From contig NC_135502.1 in assembly GCF_052857255.1 (NCBI RefSeq), positions 156,164,599 to 156,228,598 on the forward strand: a DNA stretch of 64,000 nt. Direction: 5' to 3'. Position 1 is the first letter of the stretch. Every line of letters starts with the position of its first letter. Shown here in pieces: positions 8,042 through 18,704 of this stretch. The translations under genes and the position numbers were made by a program. The notes below the pieces were generated by a model. It did no database searches. It saw nothing but the letters and a program-made list of their open reading frames with translations, and was not told the origin of the DNA. This stretch comes from Amblyomma americanum (taxonomy: Eukaryota > Arthropoda > Arachnida > Ixodida > Ixodidae).

Positions 8042-10261
8042 ATGACCTCATACTTCACGCCTTCAAATCTAAAATCTTATCTTTCCCCTTCTTGCCGATC
8101 TCTTATTCATTTCAATGCGCGAAGTCTACGAAAACATTCGGACGACTTTGTTAACCTCTTATCAGCCACTCAACACCAATTCTCCGTAATCTGCGTGAGC
8201 GAAACTCGGCTGTCGGATGCCGACAAGAACCTGTGCACGTCGCCTTCATATAGCGCTGAATAGTGCCATCGTAGCGATAGCGCGCATGGTGGCACAGCGA
8301 TCTTTATTTCCGCTTGCTATCACTATCGCCGCCGACTTGATCTATCGATAAAAGTGGGAAATTGTGAATCTGTATGGATAGAACCAGACAAATTTTTTTT
8401 CACCAGATATAAAAAATATAGTCATTGGCTGCATATACCGGTCACCCTCGTCCCATGTGAAAGATTTCTGCTCAGCTCTGCACTCAGTCTTAGGTGTATT
8501 GTCAATGGAACGCCAAAATGGTATAATAATGGGTGACATCAATATTAACACACTAGATCCTGACTGCTCCTGATAAGTAGATTATATGGAAGTTTTAATT
8601 ACTCATGGCTTCGAAAATTTTATCAACATTCCCACACGCATTTCCGCTACTGGTTCAAGCTCCCTCATAGATCACGCTTTATCAAACCTAATGTCCACCC
8701 CTGATGCAGGTGTCATAGAAGCTGATATAACAGATCACTACCCTATTTTCATACAGTTGGATAACTGTGTTAACTATGTTAGGCACACTCAGTTCATTAA
8801 AAAAAACATTAAACTCTGCATTATTACTTGAACGGTTTGCTATCATTGACTGGTCAGTGGTTAAGGCTCTGGATGACGCCGATATTGCATTCAGCAAGTT
8901 ATTTCTTATTATCACTAATACAATCGATGAGTGTTCTACTATATATATTTGCAATAAGAAGTTCTCAACTCCGAATAATCCCTGGATGACTTCTGGCCTT
9001 CTAAGCAGTTTGAGAAAAAAAGATGACCTCTACAGAAAATGCAAAAAGCAACCATTCAACTTAAGGCTTTTAGCGCGTTATAAGAAATATTCTAATGTAT
9101 AAGGTTTGTTCCTTAGAACAGTAAAGAGAAAGTACTATGAAAGAGAAACAAATCACGCTGTAAATAACGTTCATAAGCAATGGAAAGTTGTTAATTCCTT
9201 CCTAAACAGAAACAACTCGAAAGCTCCCAAATTAAAAATAACTTCCGGTAAGGTAACATATACCAATCCCTCAGACATTGCTGAAGCCTTTAGTGATTCA
9301 TTTGCTTTAGCCTCAGGAGTAATAAATACTGCCGCTAATCAAACATTACAACCATCTCCTCATACCATTTTCCTTTCCCGTATCTCCCCTGATGAAATCG
9401 GCAAAATAATATGCAACCTGAAAGACGCCAGTCCAGGTCTCGATAATATTCAATCATCCCATATTAAGTTTTTTGCGCATCTCATTTGCGATGTCCTCGC
9501 CATATTGTCAATCTGTTCTTGAAATCGGGCACTTTCCCTACTGCATTGAAGAAGACAAAGCTAATTCCAGTCTTCAAATAGGAAGATAAACAAATCATTT
9601 CTAATTACCGCCCAATCGCTATTTTATCGTTTTTAAGTAAAATTATTGAAAAGCCATTGTTAACAGAATAAACGATTACTTAACAAAATTTGACATTCTC
9701 TCACTTAACCAGTTCGATTTCAGAATGGGATTCTCCACCGAATTAGCTGTGATCGCTCTCACCGATAAAATGAAATTCTACATCGACGCAGGTGACTTTG
9801 CTGGTGCATTATTTATTGTCCTTTGCAAAGCTTTTTATTCCCTCAACCATGCTATTTTATTCAATAAGCTTGACGCTGTCGGCATAACTGGGCCTCCACT
9901 TTCGCTAATCAGAAGCTATTTATTTTAATAGAAAACAAGCCGTGTTCATCTCGGGAACATACTCAATATTCAAGACTACTAATGTTGGAGTTCCCCAAGG
10001 TTGCCTTCTTGGCCCTCTTCTATTCTTATTTTATATCAATGACCTCTCTAGGTGTCTTTATAATTTCAACTGCTATCTTTATGCTGACGAGACAACAATC
10101 TTAACCTCAGATTCACATATAAATAAAGTGGTCGATAAACGTAACATTGATGCGCGGAGTGTATTCGATTAATGCAGAAATAATTTGCTGTTCATTAATG
10201 CATACAAATCCAGCTTTAAAGTTTTTAGGTCACCTCAAAAAATTCTTTGCGAAAACCCGTC
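8042..10261 (+). pseudogene. LINE-A ORF2: endonuclease and reverse transcriptase, broken
   Basis: ORF2 of the LINE, read in several frames. 8042-8263 gives the start of an APE-type endonuclease (SLIHFNARSLRKHSDDF; ICVSETRLS). 8586-8831 gives its end (SSLIDHALSNLMS; ADITDHYPIF). RT follows: LKDASPGLDNIQSSHIKFF near 9420, NYRPIAILS near 9605, GFSTELAVIALTD near 9725, GVPQGCLLGPLLFLFYINDL and YLYADETTIL at about 9975-10095. In the last motif the usual YADD reads YADE. The frame breaks at the Gmr1-like element (10262) and resumes at 17623. At least five frameshifts or stops make it non-functional. Confidence 0.8.
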
Positions 10262-10552
10262 GGTAGGGTTCGGCGCGCTGTCGCATCTTTTTGTACATGT
10301 GTTCCGAATATTCCGCGAGAGGGCAGCGACCTAGGCTACGCGTCCGGTTTTGTTTTATTTTGTTTTACTTTGGTGCACGCCGTTAGAAGGAGACTCATAC
10401 CTTTTTGGTTAGTCTCCCCATTCGTTCTTGCGGTTCCCTTAGCCGCTCCGGACGGCGGGGCTATCTGCCGGCCTCGACCTTGGACCCCTGTCCCCTTGCC
10501 GAAGGATTGCTAGACCACCTGGAAGGAACTCGGGGGTAAGGGAAAACGGTGA

Positions 10553-10589
10553 CATCAGTTTTGAGCTTTCCTATTCGTCAAAACTGATG
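10553..10589 (+). repeat. Perfect 12-bp hairpin in the Gmr1-like LTR
   Basis: CATCAGTTTTGA and TCAAAACTGATG form a perfect inverted repeat around a 13-base loop. The same hairpin is intact in the other LTR at 17185-17221, although the LTRs differ at about 3% of sites. Confidence 0.8.
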
Positions 10590-10880
10590 AGCCGCAGTTA
10601 GCAGTTTACTTTTACGTGTGGAAAGGGGTGCGAGCATCTTCGGGGTGTACCTGCGAAGGGAGCCGCGCCCGGGGGCTTTTGTCTCTAGCGACAGCTAGCT
10701 GGCAGGCGCTCGGTCTGGGCGAGTGCGGAGGGAGTGGCCGTTGAGAGCTGGTGCGAGGCGCGCCAGTTTGACTGTTGGGACGCGGTGTCCCTCGCCTCTG
10801 TGCAGGTGGTCGGCTAGGCCAGCCGCGGGTAGTTATGGCCGTATACTGACTTTTGTTTGTACCCATCTGTAAATAGCCTG

Positions 10881-10887
10881 TATAAAA
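10881..10887 (+). promoter_or_regulatory. TATA box of the Gmr1-like LTR
   Basis: TATAAAA in the context GCCTGTATAAAAGTTCG, about 110 bases before the LTR end, a usual place for an LTR core promoter. The 3' LTR has the same sequence at 17499-17505. Confidence 0.6.
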
Positions 10888-11202
10888 GTTCGTTTCTCTA
10901 TAAATCGCTTCGCCTGCAAGTCGTATCATCGCGAAGCCTTCAAGCAGTGCATCCAGTTTCTGGAAATCACCGGACCAACACCACCGGCAAACCTTTACTG
11001 GCGCAGTCGACAGTACTGGTGCTCTGCAGCGGCCCCGAGGAACGGACGAAGACCGACGAAGAGAACGACGAAGTTCGGCATCCAAGGCGAGAACGACAGG
11101 CTACGGCGGTACGAAGGTACGAACCGCATCGGGCGTGAAACGCCGAAGACAAGGCCTTCAACAGACGGAGTGGTATCCCCGAGAAACGGCGGCAGTTGGA
11201 AG

Positions 11203-12073
11203 ATTTCATTTCATTTCATTTATTTACCCTCAGGGCCGTTAGGCGTTGCAGAGGGGAGTGGGAATAGCATATAAGAACAAAAAACAAAAACAGCAGCTAA
11301 AACATTTGAATATAGTTACAGCACACATTGATTTAAGATTAGTAACAGCACTAGCAAAAGGCAGCATTACACAAAACAAACCACAAAAGAAAACAGCAGC
11401 GAATAAAATAAAACATTGATATAGACAGAGACTTATATAAAATTAGTAACAGCGTTTCGAAAGGCAGCAGTATCGGTAATTTCAACAATATCGTGGGGAA
11501 GGTGATTCCAGCTGACACAAGTTCTGGGTATGAATGAATCGTGAAAACATCTCGTGCGACAAGGAGGGATCCAAATTTTGTGGCGGTGATCCATGCGTGC
11601 TGAAATATATGATGGTCTTCTTAACAACCTCTCTTTAAGATAAAGATTATGATAAATTTTGTGAAAAGTACATAATGAAGCTATTGACCTGCGATGGGAA
11701 AGGAGCGGTAGGGAAAGGTTAGCTTTCATGGCAGTTACACTATTAGTACGATGATAGTTGGAAAGTATGAAACGACAACCGCTGTTTTGAACTGATTCTA
11801 AGTCAGAAATGAGAGATTCGACCCCAGGGTTCCACACCGATGAAGCATATTCCAATTTAGAGCGGACCAAAGTTTTGTAAAGTAGTAGTTTTAATGAACT
11901 CGGTGCACATGAAAAATTTCTGCGAAGGTATCCAAGGATGCGGTTAGCGTTATATATAATGTAGTCAACATGAGGTTTCCAAGACAGGTTAGAAGCGACA
12001 TGAACACACAGATATTTATAAGACGACACAGTTTCAAGAGTGATGCCATTAATGCATTATTGCCATTAATGCA
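11203..12073 (-). mobile_element. 5'-truncated CR1-type LINE inside the Gmr1-like leader
   Basis: The minus-strand frame 12029-11433 (198 codons) is the C-terminal end of a LINE ORF2 downstream of RT: SYKYLCVHVASNLSWKPHVD, KTLVRSKLEYASSVWNP, SCVSWNHLPHDI. The 3' UTR ends in an (AAATG)n-like tail at 11203-11225 on the minus strand. The 5' end is cut beside a direct repeat GCCATTAATGCA at 12045-12073. It belongs to the same family as the 4.2 kb LINE at 24236-28476, sharing the 3' UTR block TACCCTCAGGGCC near its tail. The element interrupts the leader between the left LTR and gag. Confidence 0.8.
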
Positions 12074-12303
12074 CGGCCTTCAGCGGACAGAAAACCGCAT
12101 CCCCGTGTAAAGGCAGCTGCTAGCGGCTTCAGTCGGCACCTGGTCCGAGGTCGCCGCCATTCCTGCCCGAAAAGAGGACCCTGAGCGCAGCTCCGAGTGA
12201 GTTCCCTGGTTCCTTCGTTTTCTTAGCGGTCACTGTTTGACTAAGGCTTGCGTAGTTGATGATAACCCGATTTGGTCATCTTAACCCCGACAAGGCATCT
12301 ACG

Positions 12304-13260
12304 ATGGACAGCGGTAGTGACAGTGGTGACAGAGGGGACGGTGGAGACAGGGGCAGCAACGAGGCGTCGGGGTCACGGCATGTCCAAAACATTGAGAAAG
12401 AGTTGGAATTGTATGAAAAAAAATAAGAGCCTTAGAGCTCGAGATGAAAATCATGCGTGCTCGAAGCCAGAATGCGGCGCCTTCCGAGGGCTATCGGTTG
12501 AGACAGTACGCTAAGCTACTCGCCGGCGCGTTCCCCAAATTGCCGGCAGACGGTGAAGTACTCGTCTGGTTTGAGTCAGTGAAATGCTCGCTCGTGGTAC
12601 AACGTGCCGAAGGAACATTGGGCGCAGCTTGTGTTCCCGGTGCTGGCTGAGCGGGTAGCCTACTTATCGACACGGTTCACCGCAGAGCAGCACAGGGACT
12701 ATGACAAGTTGAAGGCGGTGGTCCTAGACGAGTTGAAACTTTCAGCCGCAGAGTATCAAAGGCGGTTTTCTGGGGCCACCAAGCGCCGCGAAGAAACATG
12801 GAAGGCTTTTGTCACACGCGTCCAGAGTTACTTAAACTTTTATTTAAAGTCACGATGCGTGTCGTCTTTTGACGGATTATTGAAGCTACTGGTTGCCGAC
12901 CAGCTCAAGGCGGGGCTATCAGAAGAAGCACATAAATAAGTCAAGCTGCGCGAGGGTGAGAAATGGCTGAATGCGGATGAGATAGCTGCCCTGCTACAGA
13001 CATAAGAAGAAGCCGCCGGGGAGAGAAGCGCTCAGAGGAAAGCCGACAGCTTTAAAGGTTTTGACACGCCCCCAAAACCGAGAACTGAAGCAACACCTAT
13101 GCAGAAGCATGGAGCAGAGCGAGGAGACAGAATAGCCGCAGTCAGGCCAGGAGGAGAAAAGAAAAAGGTATCGCGGTCGGGTGGCTGTTTCCGATGCGGA
13201 AGCTGGAGACATGTTGTCGCGAACTGCCCATTTGATCGTGAGAACCCAGCTGATAGACGA
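12304..13260 (+). pseudogene. gag: Gmr1-like gag with SCAN-like capsid and zinc knuckle
   Basis: Gag begins with an acidic Ser/Gly-rich leader at the ATG 12304, then shifts frame twice (near 12420 and 12600). From 12604 to the integrase the frame is constant, with stops at 12937 and 13003. The region 12751-13020 reads [20 protein letters not shown], then [29 protein letters not shown] and ADEIAALLQT. That order matches the SCAN domain of vertebrate zinc-finger proteins, a capsid-derived dimerisation fold reported to come from Gmr1-like gag. A zinc knuckle CFRCGSWRHVVANC follows at about 13186-13227. Gag would form the particle and bind RNA. The copy cannot be translated through. Confidence 0.75.
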
Positions 13261-13329
13261 GAGAGTCCGCCGCGCGATGATAGGCTAACGGCACGCGTGT
13301 CCACCCATGCCTTGCAATCCACGCGTCCA

Positions 13330-16300
13330 GCGCTCAGGGACATTAAAATCCGCTGTAGGGAAGCGGTTATTGGCGCTATTGTGCACACCGGTGCAGATAT
13401 CACCGTAGTGCGCGAAAGCCTTGTACCTGAGGAGTTCGTATCCCCACATGGGACGATCGATCTCGTCTCCGCTTTCGGAGAGAAGGTAGAGGCAAAACTG
13501 GCAGTAGTTCTGTTGGCGCTGTGTCGGGGCGCTCCCCTGATCAAAAATGTGGACGATGCGACACCGGTGTTGTGTGCGCTCACCGACAAGCTCACACAAG
13601 CCGACTGTCAAATTTCCGCAGACGCATGGGAACAGCTGCACGACTCGGGCAAGACGGACAGTGAGGGTCTCGTGCAGGCGGTGGGAACTCTGTCGCCGCC
13701 GTCTGAAGACAGACCAGATAGATCAGGGCCAGACGTGGGCACCGAGCTCGTCCTGGCGTTCGCAGACGAAACCCTGCCCCAGCAGACAGTTGACAGTAAT
13801 GAGGTCGAGCCATCACAGCCGGGCGGCACGGCTGAGCTTAGCGGGGCACAGAAGTTTCGCGTGGAGCAGCATGAGGATGAGACTCTGCGTCAGGCCTGGC
13901 AGAACGCCAAACAAGGAAAGGCCGGCATGTCTATCGTAGACGGAGTTTTGTATCATAAAGACCAGGTGCTAGGCCAAGGGGTACAGCAGTTAGTACTGCC
14001 AAGATTACGGCGCGAGGCCGCACTCAGCCTAACACACGAGTCCTATTAGGGGGGACACCTGGGCTTTCGCAAGAATGAAGCTCGCGTAAAGTACAGTTTC
14101 TACTAGCCGGGCATGGAGTCGGATATTCGCAAACACTGTGACAGCTGCCATAGCTGTCAAGTGCGTTCAGACCACCGGCGAACCGACAGGGTACCGATAA
14201 CGCCTCTCACTCGCCCGAAGTTTCCCTTTCAGAAAGTGAATGTGGATATCATAGGTCCGATTGAGCCATCGTCTGGCCGAGGACATCGGTACGCGCTTTG
14301 CATAATAGATCTGTGCACGCGTTGGCCAGAAGTAGTCTGCCTAAGGTCTTTGTCCGCCAGGACAACCTGCGACGCGCTGTTTTCGGTGTTTAGCCGGACT
14401 GGGGTTCACGAGGTGGTGTGCTCAGACTGCGGCACCAATTTCACAGCCGCACTTACGAAGGAGTTCCTCGAAAGACTCGGCTGTACCCCGCGCTTTTCCG
14501 CTCCCAATCATCCGGAGAGCAATGGGGCGGTGGAGAGGTGGAACAGAGACTTTAAGACCATGCTCTCACACGTGATCGAAAATGAACCGAAAGACTGGGA
14601 CAAGTTCGTTCCCTTTCTTCTTTGGGCCTATCGGGAGGTGCCACACGACACCACTGGCGTGTCACCCTTCCGAATGCTTTACGGCCGAGACCCAGTGGGA
14701 CCACTCGCTATCCTGAAGCAAAGCTGGGCAGGAGACATTGAGGTACCCGGGGAGCTCGCGAGTGCTCCTGTTGAGTATTTGAAAAATCTGAAAGCACAGC
14801 TCGAGATCGCGGCCGACATTGCAGAGCTAACGACTAGAAAACAGCAAGAGGCGTACTCGTCGCACTACAACAAGCACGCAATGGTAAAAACCTTTCGCGA
14901 AGGTGAGGCGGTCCTCGTCTTTGATGACAAGAGGCCAGGGAAAATGTACCCCAAGTGGCTAGGGCCGGCGGTGGGGACAAAAAGGTACCGCGAGCACTCG
15001 TACTATGTGCAGATGAGTGACGGTCGCCGCATGCTAGCACACGCAAATAAGCTACGCCACTACGTCGGGAAGGTAGGTTCGGTGAGCGTCATATTTGAGG
15101 ACGACTGCGATTTTGGAGAAATCGAATATACCCCGCGCGCAAGCAACGTCCCGAAGGACAGGGTAATGCCTACGCCGGATAAAACAAGCCACTTAGACAG
15201 GGATGCAGCGGAGCTGGTGCACGCCACGTTCGAGCAGCACCAGGCATTATTTGCGAACGAACCGTCGATCGCGCGCGTGGGCGAGCACAGCATAAAGCTC
15301 GCGGAGGGGGCAACTCTAAGGAGGGGCCACCCTTATAGGATCCCAGAGGCTTTAAAAGACGAAGTAGCGAGGCAAATTGATGAGCTCCTTGCACAAGGCC
15401 TCATCTACCCCTGTAAAAGCCCTTCTGCACACCCGATCGTGTGCGTTCCCAAAAAAGGCGGGTCGGTACGTCTTTGCATACACTACCGAGCGCTGAACGC
15501 GGTGACCGAGACGGACGCATTTCCTATGGTTTGCCCCCAGGAGGTGATCATGCGAGTCGGAGCCGCGAGGTTCATAACACTTCTGAACCTCAGGCGCGGC
15601 TATTGGCAGGTGCCACTCGCTAAGGATTCTCAGCTTCCGACAGCGTTCTTCTCGCACCTAGGTCAATTTGCCTGGCGGGTGATGTCTTTCGGTCTTAAGA
15701 ACGCAGCGGCAACCTTCCAGAGGAACATGAACCAGTTGCTAGCCGGGCAGGAAGAATACGCTTGCGACTATCTAGACGATATCGCCGTATTCAGCCAATC
15801 TCTAGAAGCGCATATCCATCATTTAAATCGGGTGTTTTGCACTCTGGAGGAGGTGGGCCTGCACGCTAGCTGGGAGAAGTGCCAGGTGGCGATGCCTTCA
15901 ATCCGCTACCTGGGGCACGTTGTCTGCTCCGGCCGGCATGGTCCAGCCAAAGAGAAAATGAGGTCATCGCAGGAATTCAATTCCCTAAGACAAAGAAAGA
16001 ATTGAGGAGCACCCTTGGGCTGTGCGGCTACTACCGTAGCTATGTCCCGAATTTTGCAGGAGTCGCTCTGCCACTAATACGCCTGACAGGAAAAGGCGTG
16101 CCGAACAAAATACCGTGGCCAGATGACGCGGACAAAGCCTTGAAAGCCCTGAAGAAAGCTCTAAGCGAGGCGGTTTCACTGACCACTTCGGACCCGCGAA
16201 AGCCGTATCTGCTTTTTACAGACGCGTTGGCAGTAGCAGCCGGTGCCTGTTTAGCGCAGCTTTCTGACAACGGCACTGAGGCGCCGATAGCCTTCGCCAG

Positions 16301-16598
16301 TCACAAGTTCACACCATCGCAGATGCGGTGGGCGGCAATCGAGAGGGAGGCATTCGGGGTAATCTGAGCATTAAAAAAGTTTGAGACGTGGGTGTTCGCC
16401 GCCACCGTGACTGTCATCACTGACCACAATCCGCTCTCCTTTCTTACGAGCAGTGTGCCTCAAAGTGCAAAGCTTACGCGCTGGGCTCTTGCGCTCCAAC
16501 GCTACAATGTTACCATTGAACATCGCAGAGGAGCCGACCACGCTAACGCAGATGCCTTGTCTAGAATACCCAGTGCACTGGCTGACGTCCCGCAGTGA
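13330..16598 (+). pseudogene. pol: Gmr1-like pol in the order PR-IN-RT-RNase H
   Basis: Protease: the active-site block at about 13378 reads IVHTGADITV, with His where the catalytic Asp belongs. Integrase: His-His-Cys-Cys finger at about 14035-14170 (HESY, GGHLGF, CDSCHSCQ), then D (VDIIGPIEP), D (CSDCGTNF) and E (GAVERWNRDF) up to about 14550. The usual integrase C-terminal region follows. RT: about 15290-15960, with PSAHPIVCVPKKGG, GLKNAAATFQRN and the catalytic DYLDDIAVFS near 15770. RNase H: to 16598, with [26 protein letters not shown] and a final DALSRIP. Stops lie at 14047, 14104 and 16365, and a frameshift near 15900-16005. Integrase and RT lie in one uninterrupted frame of 630 codons, so the unusual order is not an assembly of separate insertions. 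Confidence 0.88.
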
Positions 16599-16893
16599 CC
16601 GCTGGGGATAGTGGACCAAGGAACTGTGTGCATGGACAACATACTCGTTGTACTCAAGAAAGGCGCAAGTCGATTGAACGAAAGTGTGGGATTTCTGTGC
16701 GTGTTTTTTGTCTATATTTTGTGGACCTTAGTAGCATGTATCTGTGTGTGTGACGAAGGGTCGCAGCATGCGGTCTCGCGGGCTCCGGTTGCTTGCTCGT
16801 GCAGAGGTACTCAACCGCCACTTGCCGAACCCTTTTTGTTGTTTGTTGCCTCTGCTTATCTCTGAATAGATTAGCTGAGTCTTGGGGGGAAAG
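16599..16893 (+). other. Gmr1-like 3' untranslated region and polypurine tract
   Basis: No open frame of interest. It ends in CTTGGGGGGAAAG (16881-16893), the purine run abutting the 3' LTR. Confidence 0.65.
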
Positions 16894-17617
16894 TGTAGGG
16901 TTCGGCGCGCTGTCGCATCTTTTTGTACATGTGTTCCGAATATTCCGCGAGAGGGCAGCGACCTAGGCTGCGCGTCCGGTTTTGTTTTATTTTGTTTTGC
17001 TTTGGTGCACGCCGTTAGAAGGAGACTCCTGCCTTTTTGGTTAGTCTCCCCATTCGTCCTTGCGGTTCCCTTCGCCGCTCCGGACGGCGGGGCTATCTGC
17101 CGGCCTCGACCTTGGACCCCTGTCCCCTTTCCGAAGGATTGCTAGACCACCTGAAAGGAACTCGGGGGTAAGGGAAAACGGTGACATCAGTTTTGAGCTT
17201 TCCTATTCGTCAAAACTGATGAGCCGCAGTTAGCAGTTTATTTTTACGTGTGGAAAGGGGTGCGGGTATCTTCGGGGTGTACCCGCGAAGGGGGCCGCGC
17301 TCGGGGGCTTTTGTCTCTAGCGACAGCTAGCTGGCAGGCGCTCGGTCTGGGCGAGTGCGGAGGGAGTGACCGTTCAGAGCTGGTGCGAGGCGCGCCAGTT
17401 TGACTGTTGGGACGCGGAGTCCCTCGCCTCTGTGCAGGCGGTCGGCTAGGCCAGCCGCGAATACTGACTTTTGTTTGTACCCACCTGTAAATAGCCTGTA
17501 TAAAAGTTCGTTTCTCTATAAATCGCTTCGCCTGCAAGTCGTATCATCGCGAAGCCTACAAGCAGTGCATCCAGTTTCTGGAAATCACCGGACCAACACC
17601 ACCGGCAAACCTTTACT
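16894..17617 (+). repeat. Gmr1-like element 3' LTR
   Basis: 724 bp, from TGTAGGG to CTTTACT, about 20 differences from the 5' LTR by eye. Keeps the hairpin (17185-17221) and TATA box (17499-17505). Followed by the CCGTC duplication. Confidence 0.9.
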
Positions 17618-17622
17618 CCGTC

Positions 17623-18590
17623 TGTTAGCATAAGCTCAAATTCAATACTTTCACCTGATCACGTATCCTTTCTAGGCGTAGTACTGGACAAACATCTTAA
17701 ATTTCAGGCCCACATCTGATCCATTTCTCGAAACATGGCGTATGGTATTAGATTAATTATTAAAGTTCGCCCGTATTTCCATGTACCCATTCTCATTTCC
17801 CTCTCTTACTCGTTCATCCACCCTCATATTCAGTATTGCATTTCATCTTGGGGAAACACGTATCAGTCGCATTTATATTCTCTGCAAACTATTCAAAATT
17901 AAGCAATTCAAATTATCACTTATAGTCACAACTCTGCAAATACTCCTCATCTGCTCCTATCATACAATATTTTTTCGGCGCCCAAAATATTCGACTACAA
18001 GTTATGTATTCTTATGTACAAATCTGTTAGAAATCTAATTCCTTTTTCGTTAACTACCAGTGATCAAAATCCGCGTCGCAACGACACGCGTTTTGCTAAT
18101 TTGCTAATCACATTAACTTTTTACTCTCTAAACCTAACACTAATTATGGAAAGCAAACAGTTCGACTCACTTCCACTACATTATGAAACTCATTACCAGT
18201 TAGCATTACAATCATCTTATATCTGTGCCTTTAAATCCGCTCTCCGTCAGTTTTTACAATCCCCCTAATGGTATTTTACTTGGTATATGGTACTAGTTTT
18301 ATCATTCATATCATTCAATGATTTGTCTTTTGTATTGGTCTGTATGCTATTAGGTGTATAATCATTTTTCATTCAAATAAGGGTTTGCGATATTTCTCGT
18401 ATTTCACTCACTGCTCATTTATGATGCCAACAACTTTATTTTTTTTGCATCTGCTGTATGTAATTCGTTTTTGCAATTGTTCTTACAGGAGGTTCCGTCC
18501 AGAGTCTCTAACTTTGCGACCTCCTTCTGTATTCTAAGTGTTTTTCTCTAACCTTGTACCATAAACATCAAATAAACGAACCTTGAATAT
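17623..18590 (+). pseudogene. LINE-A ORF2 C-terminal region and 3' UTR
   Basis: Continues LINE-A after the Gmr1-like element. In mixed frames it reads a post-RT segment: FLGVVLDKHLKFQAHI, then a block like SFIHPHIQYCISSWGNTYQS and NSLPVSITI near 18200. Stops and frameshifts are frequent. From about 18270 it is 3' UTR. The end is placed near the AATAAAC and TTGAATATAAATAAA run at about 18565-18590, but no matching target duplication was identified for the whole LINE. Confidence 0.7.
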
Positions 18591-18704
18591 AAATAAACTG
18601 GGGCGCTGCATCAGGTATCAACAAGAAAACATTTGCAGTTTTAGGCACAAGTCTATTCATGTGGAATTAATTATTGCAAATATACATACAGGCTCAAATC
18701 CTAC

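Larger units (their letters stand above)
10262..10999 (+). repeat. Gmr1-like element 5' LTR
   Basis: 738 bp. Starts GGTAGGG where the other LTR has TGTAGGG, and ends CTTTACT. It has a 14-16 bp insertion relative to the 3' LTR around TAGTTATGGCCGT. Contains a conserved hairpin and a TATA box, listed separately. Confidence 0.9.
10262..17617 (+). mobile_element. Gmr1-like Ty3/Gypsy LTR retrotransposon (integrase upstream of RT)
   Basis: A 7356-bp element with LTRs of 738 and 724 bp, about 3% different by eye, flanked by the 5-bp duplication CCGTC (10257-10261 and 17618-17622). Next to the left LTR is TGGCGCAGTCGAC, a likely primer-binding site; next to the right LTR is CTTGGGGGGAAAG, a polypurine tract. 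Domain order is gag, protease, integrase, RT, RNase H, with integrase and RT inside a single open stretch (14113-16005). This copia-like order within a Ty3/Gypsy element is the hallmark of the Gmr1 group first described from cod and other deuterostomes. The copy is dead: at least four stops and three frameshifts, plus a CR1 fragment in its leader (11203-12073). It sits in LINE-A ORF2. Confidence 0.88.
1353..18590 (+). mobile_element. LINE-A: Jockey-superfamily (CR1/L2-like) LINE split by two LTR elements
   Basis: This is one non-LTR retrotransposon in three pieces: 1353-2268, 7455-10261 and 17623-about 18590. Without the two insertions it would be about 4.7 kb. Piece 1 holds the 5' repeats, leader and start of ORF1. 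Piece 2 holds the rest of ORF1, the endonuclease and most of the reverse transcriptase. Piece 3 holds the RT C-terminal region and 3' UTR, ending near a run of AATAAAC and TTGAATATAAATAAA. Both breaks are bounded by target duplications (ATAT and CCGTC), and the reading frame of ORF1 is continuous across the first break once the insertion is disregarded. Many stops and frameshifts show an old, inactive copy. Clade placement within the Jockey superfamily is uncertain. Confidence 0.8.
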
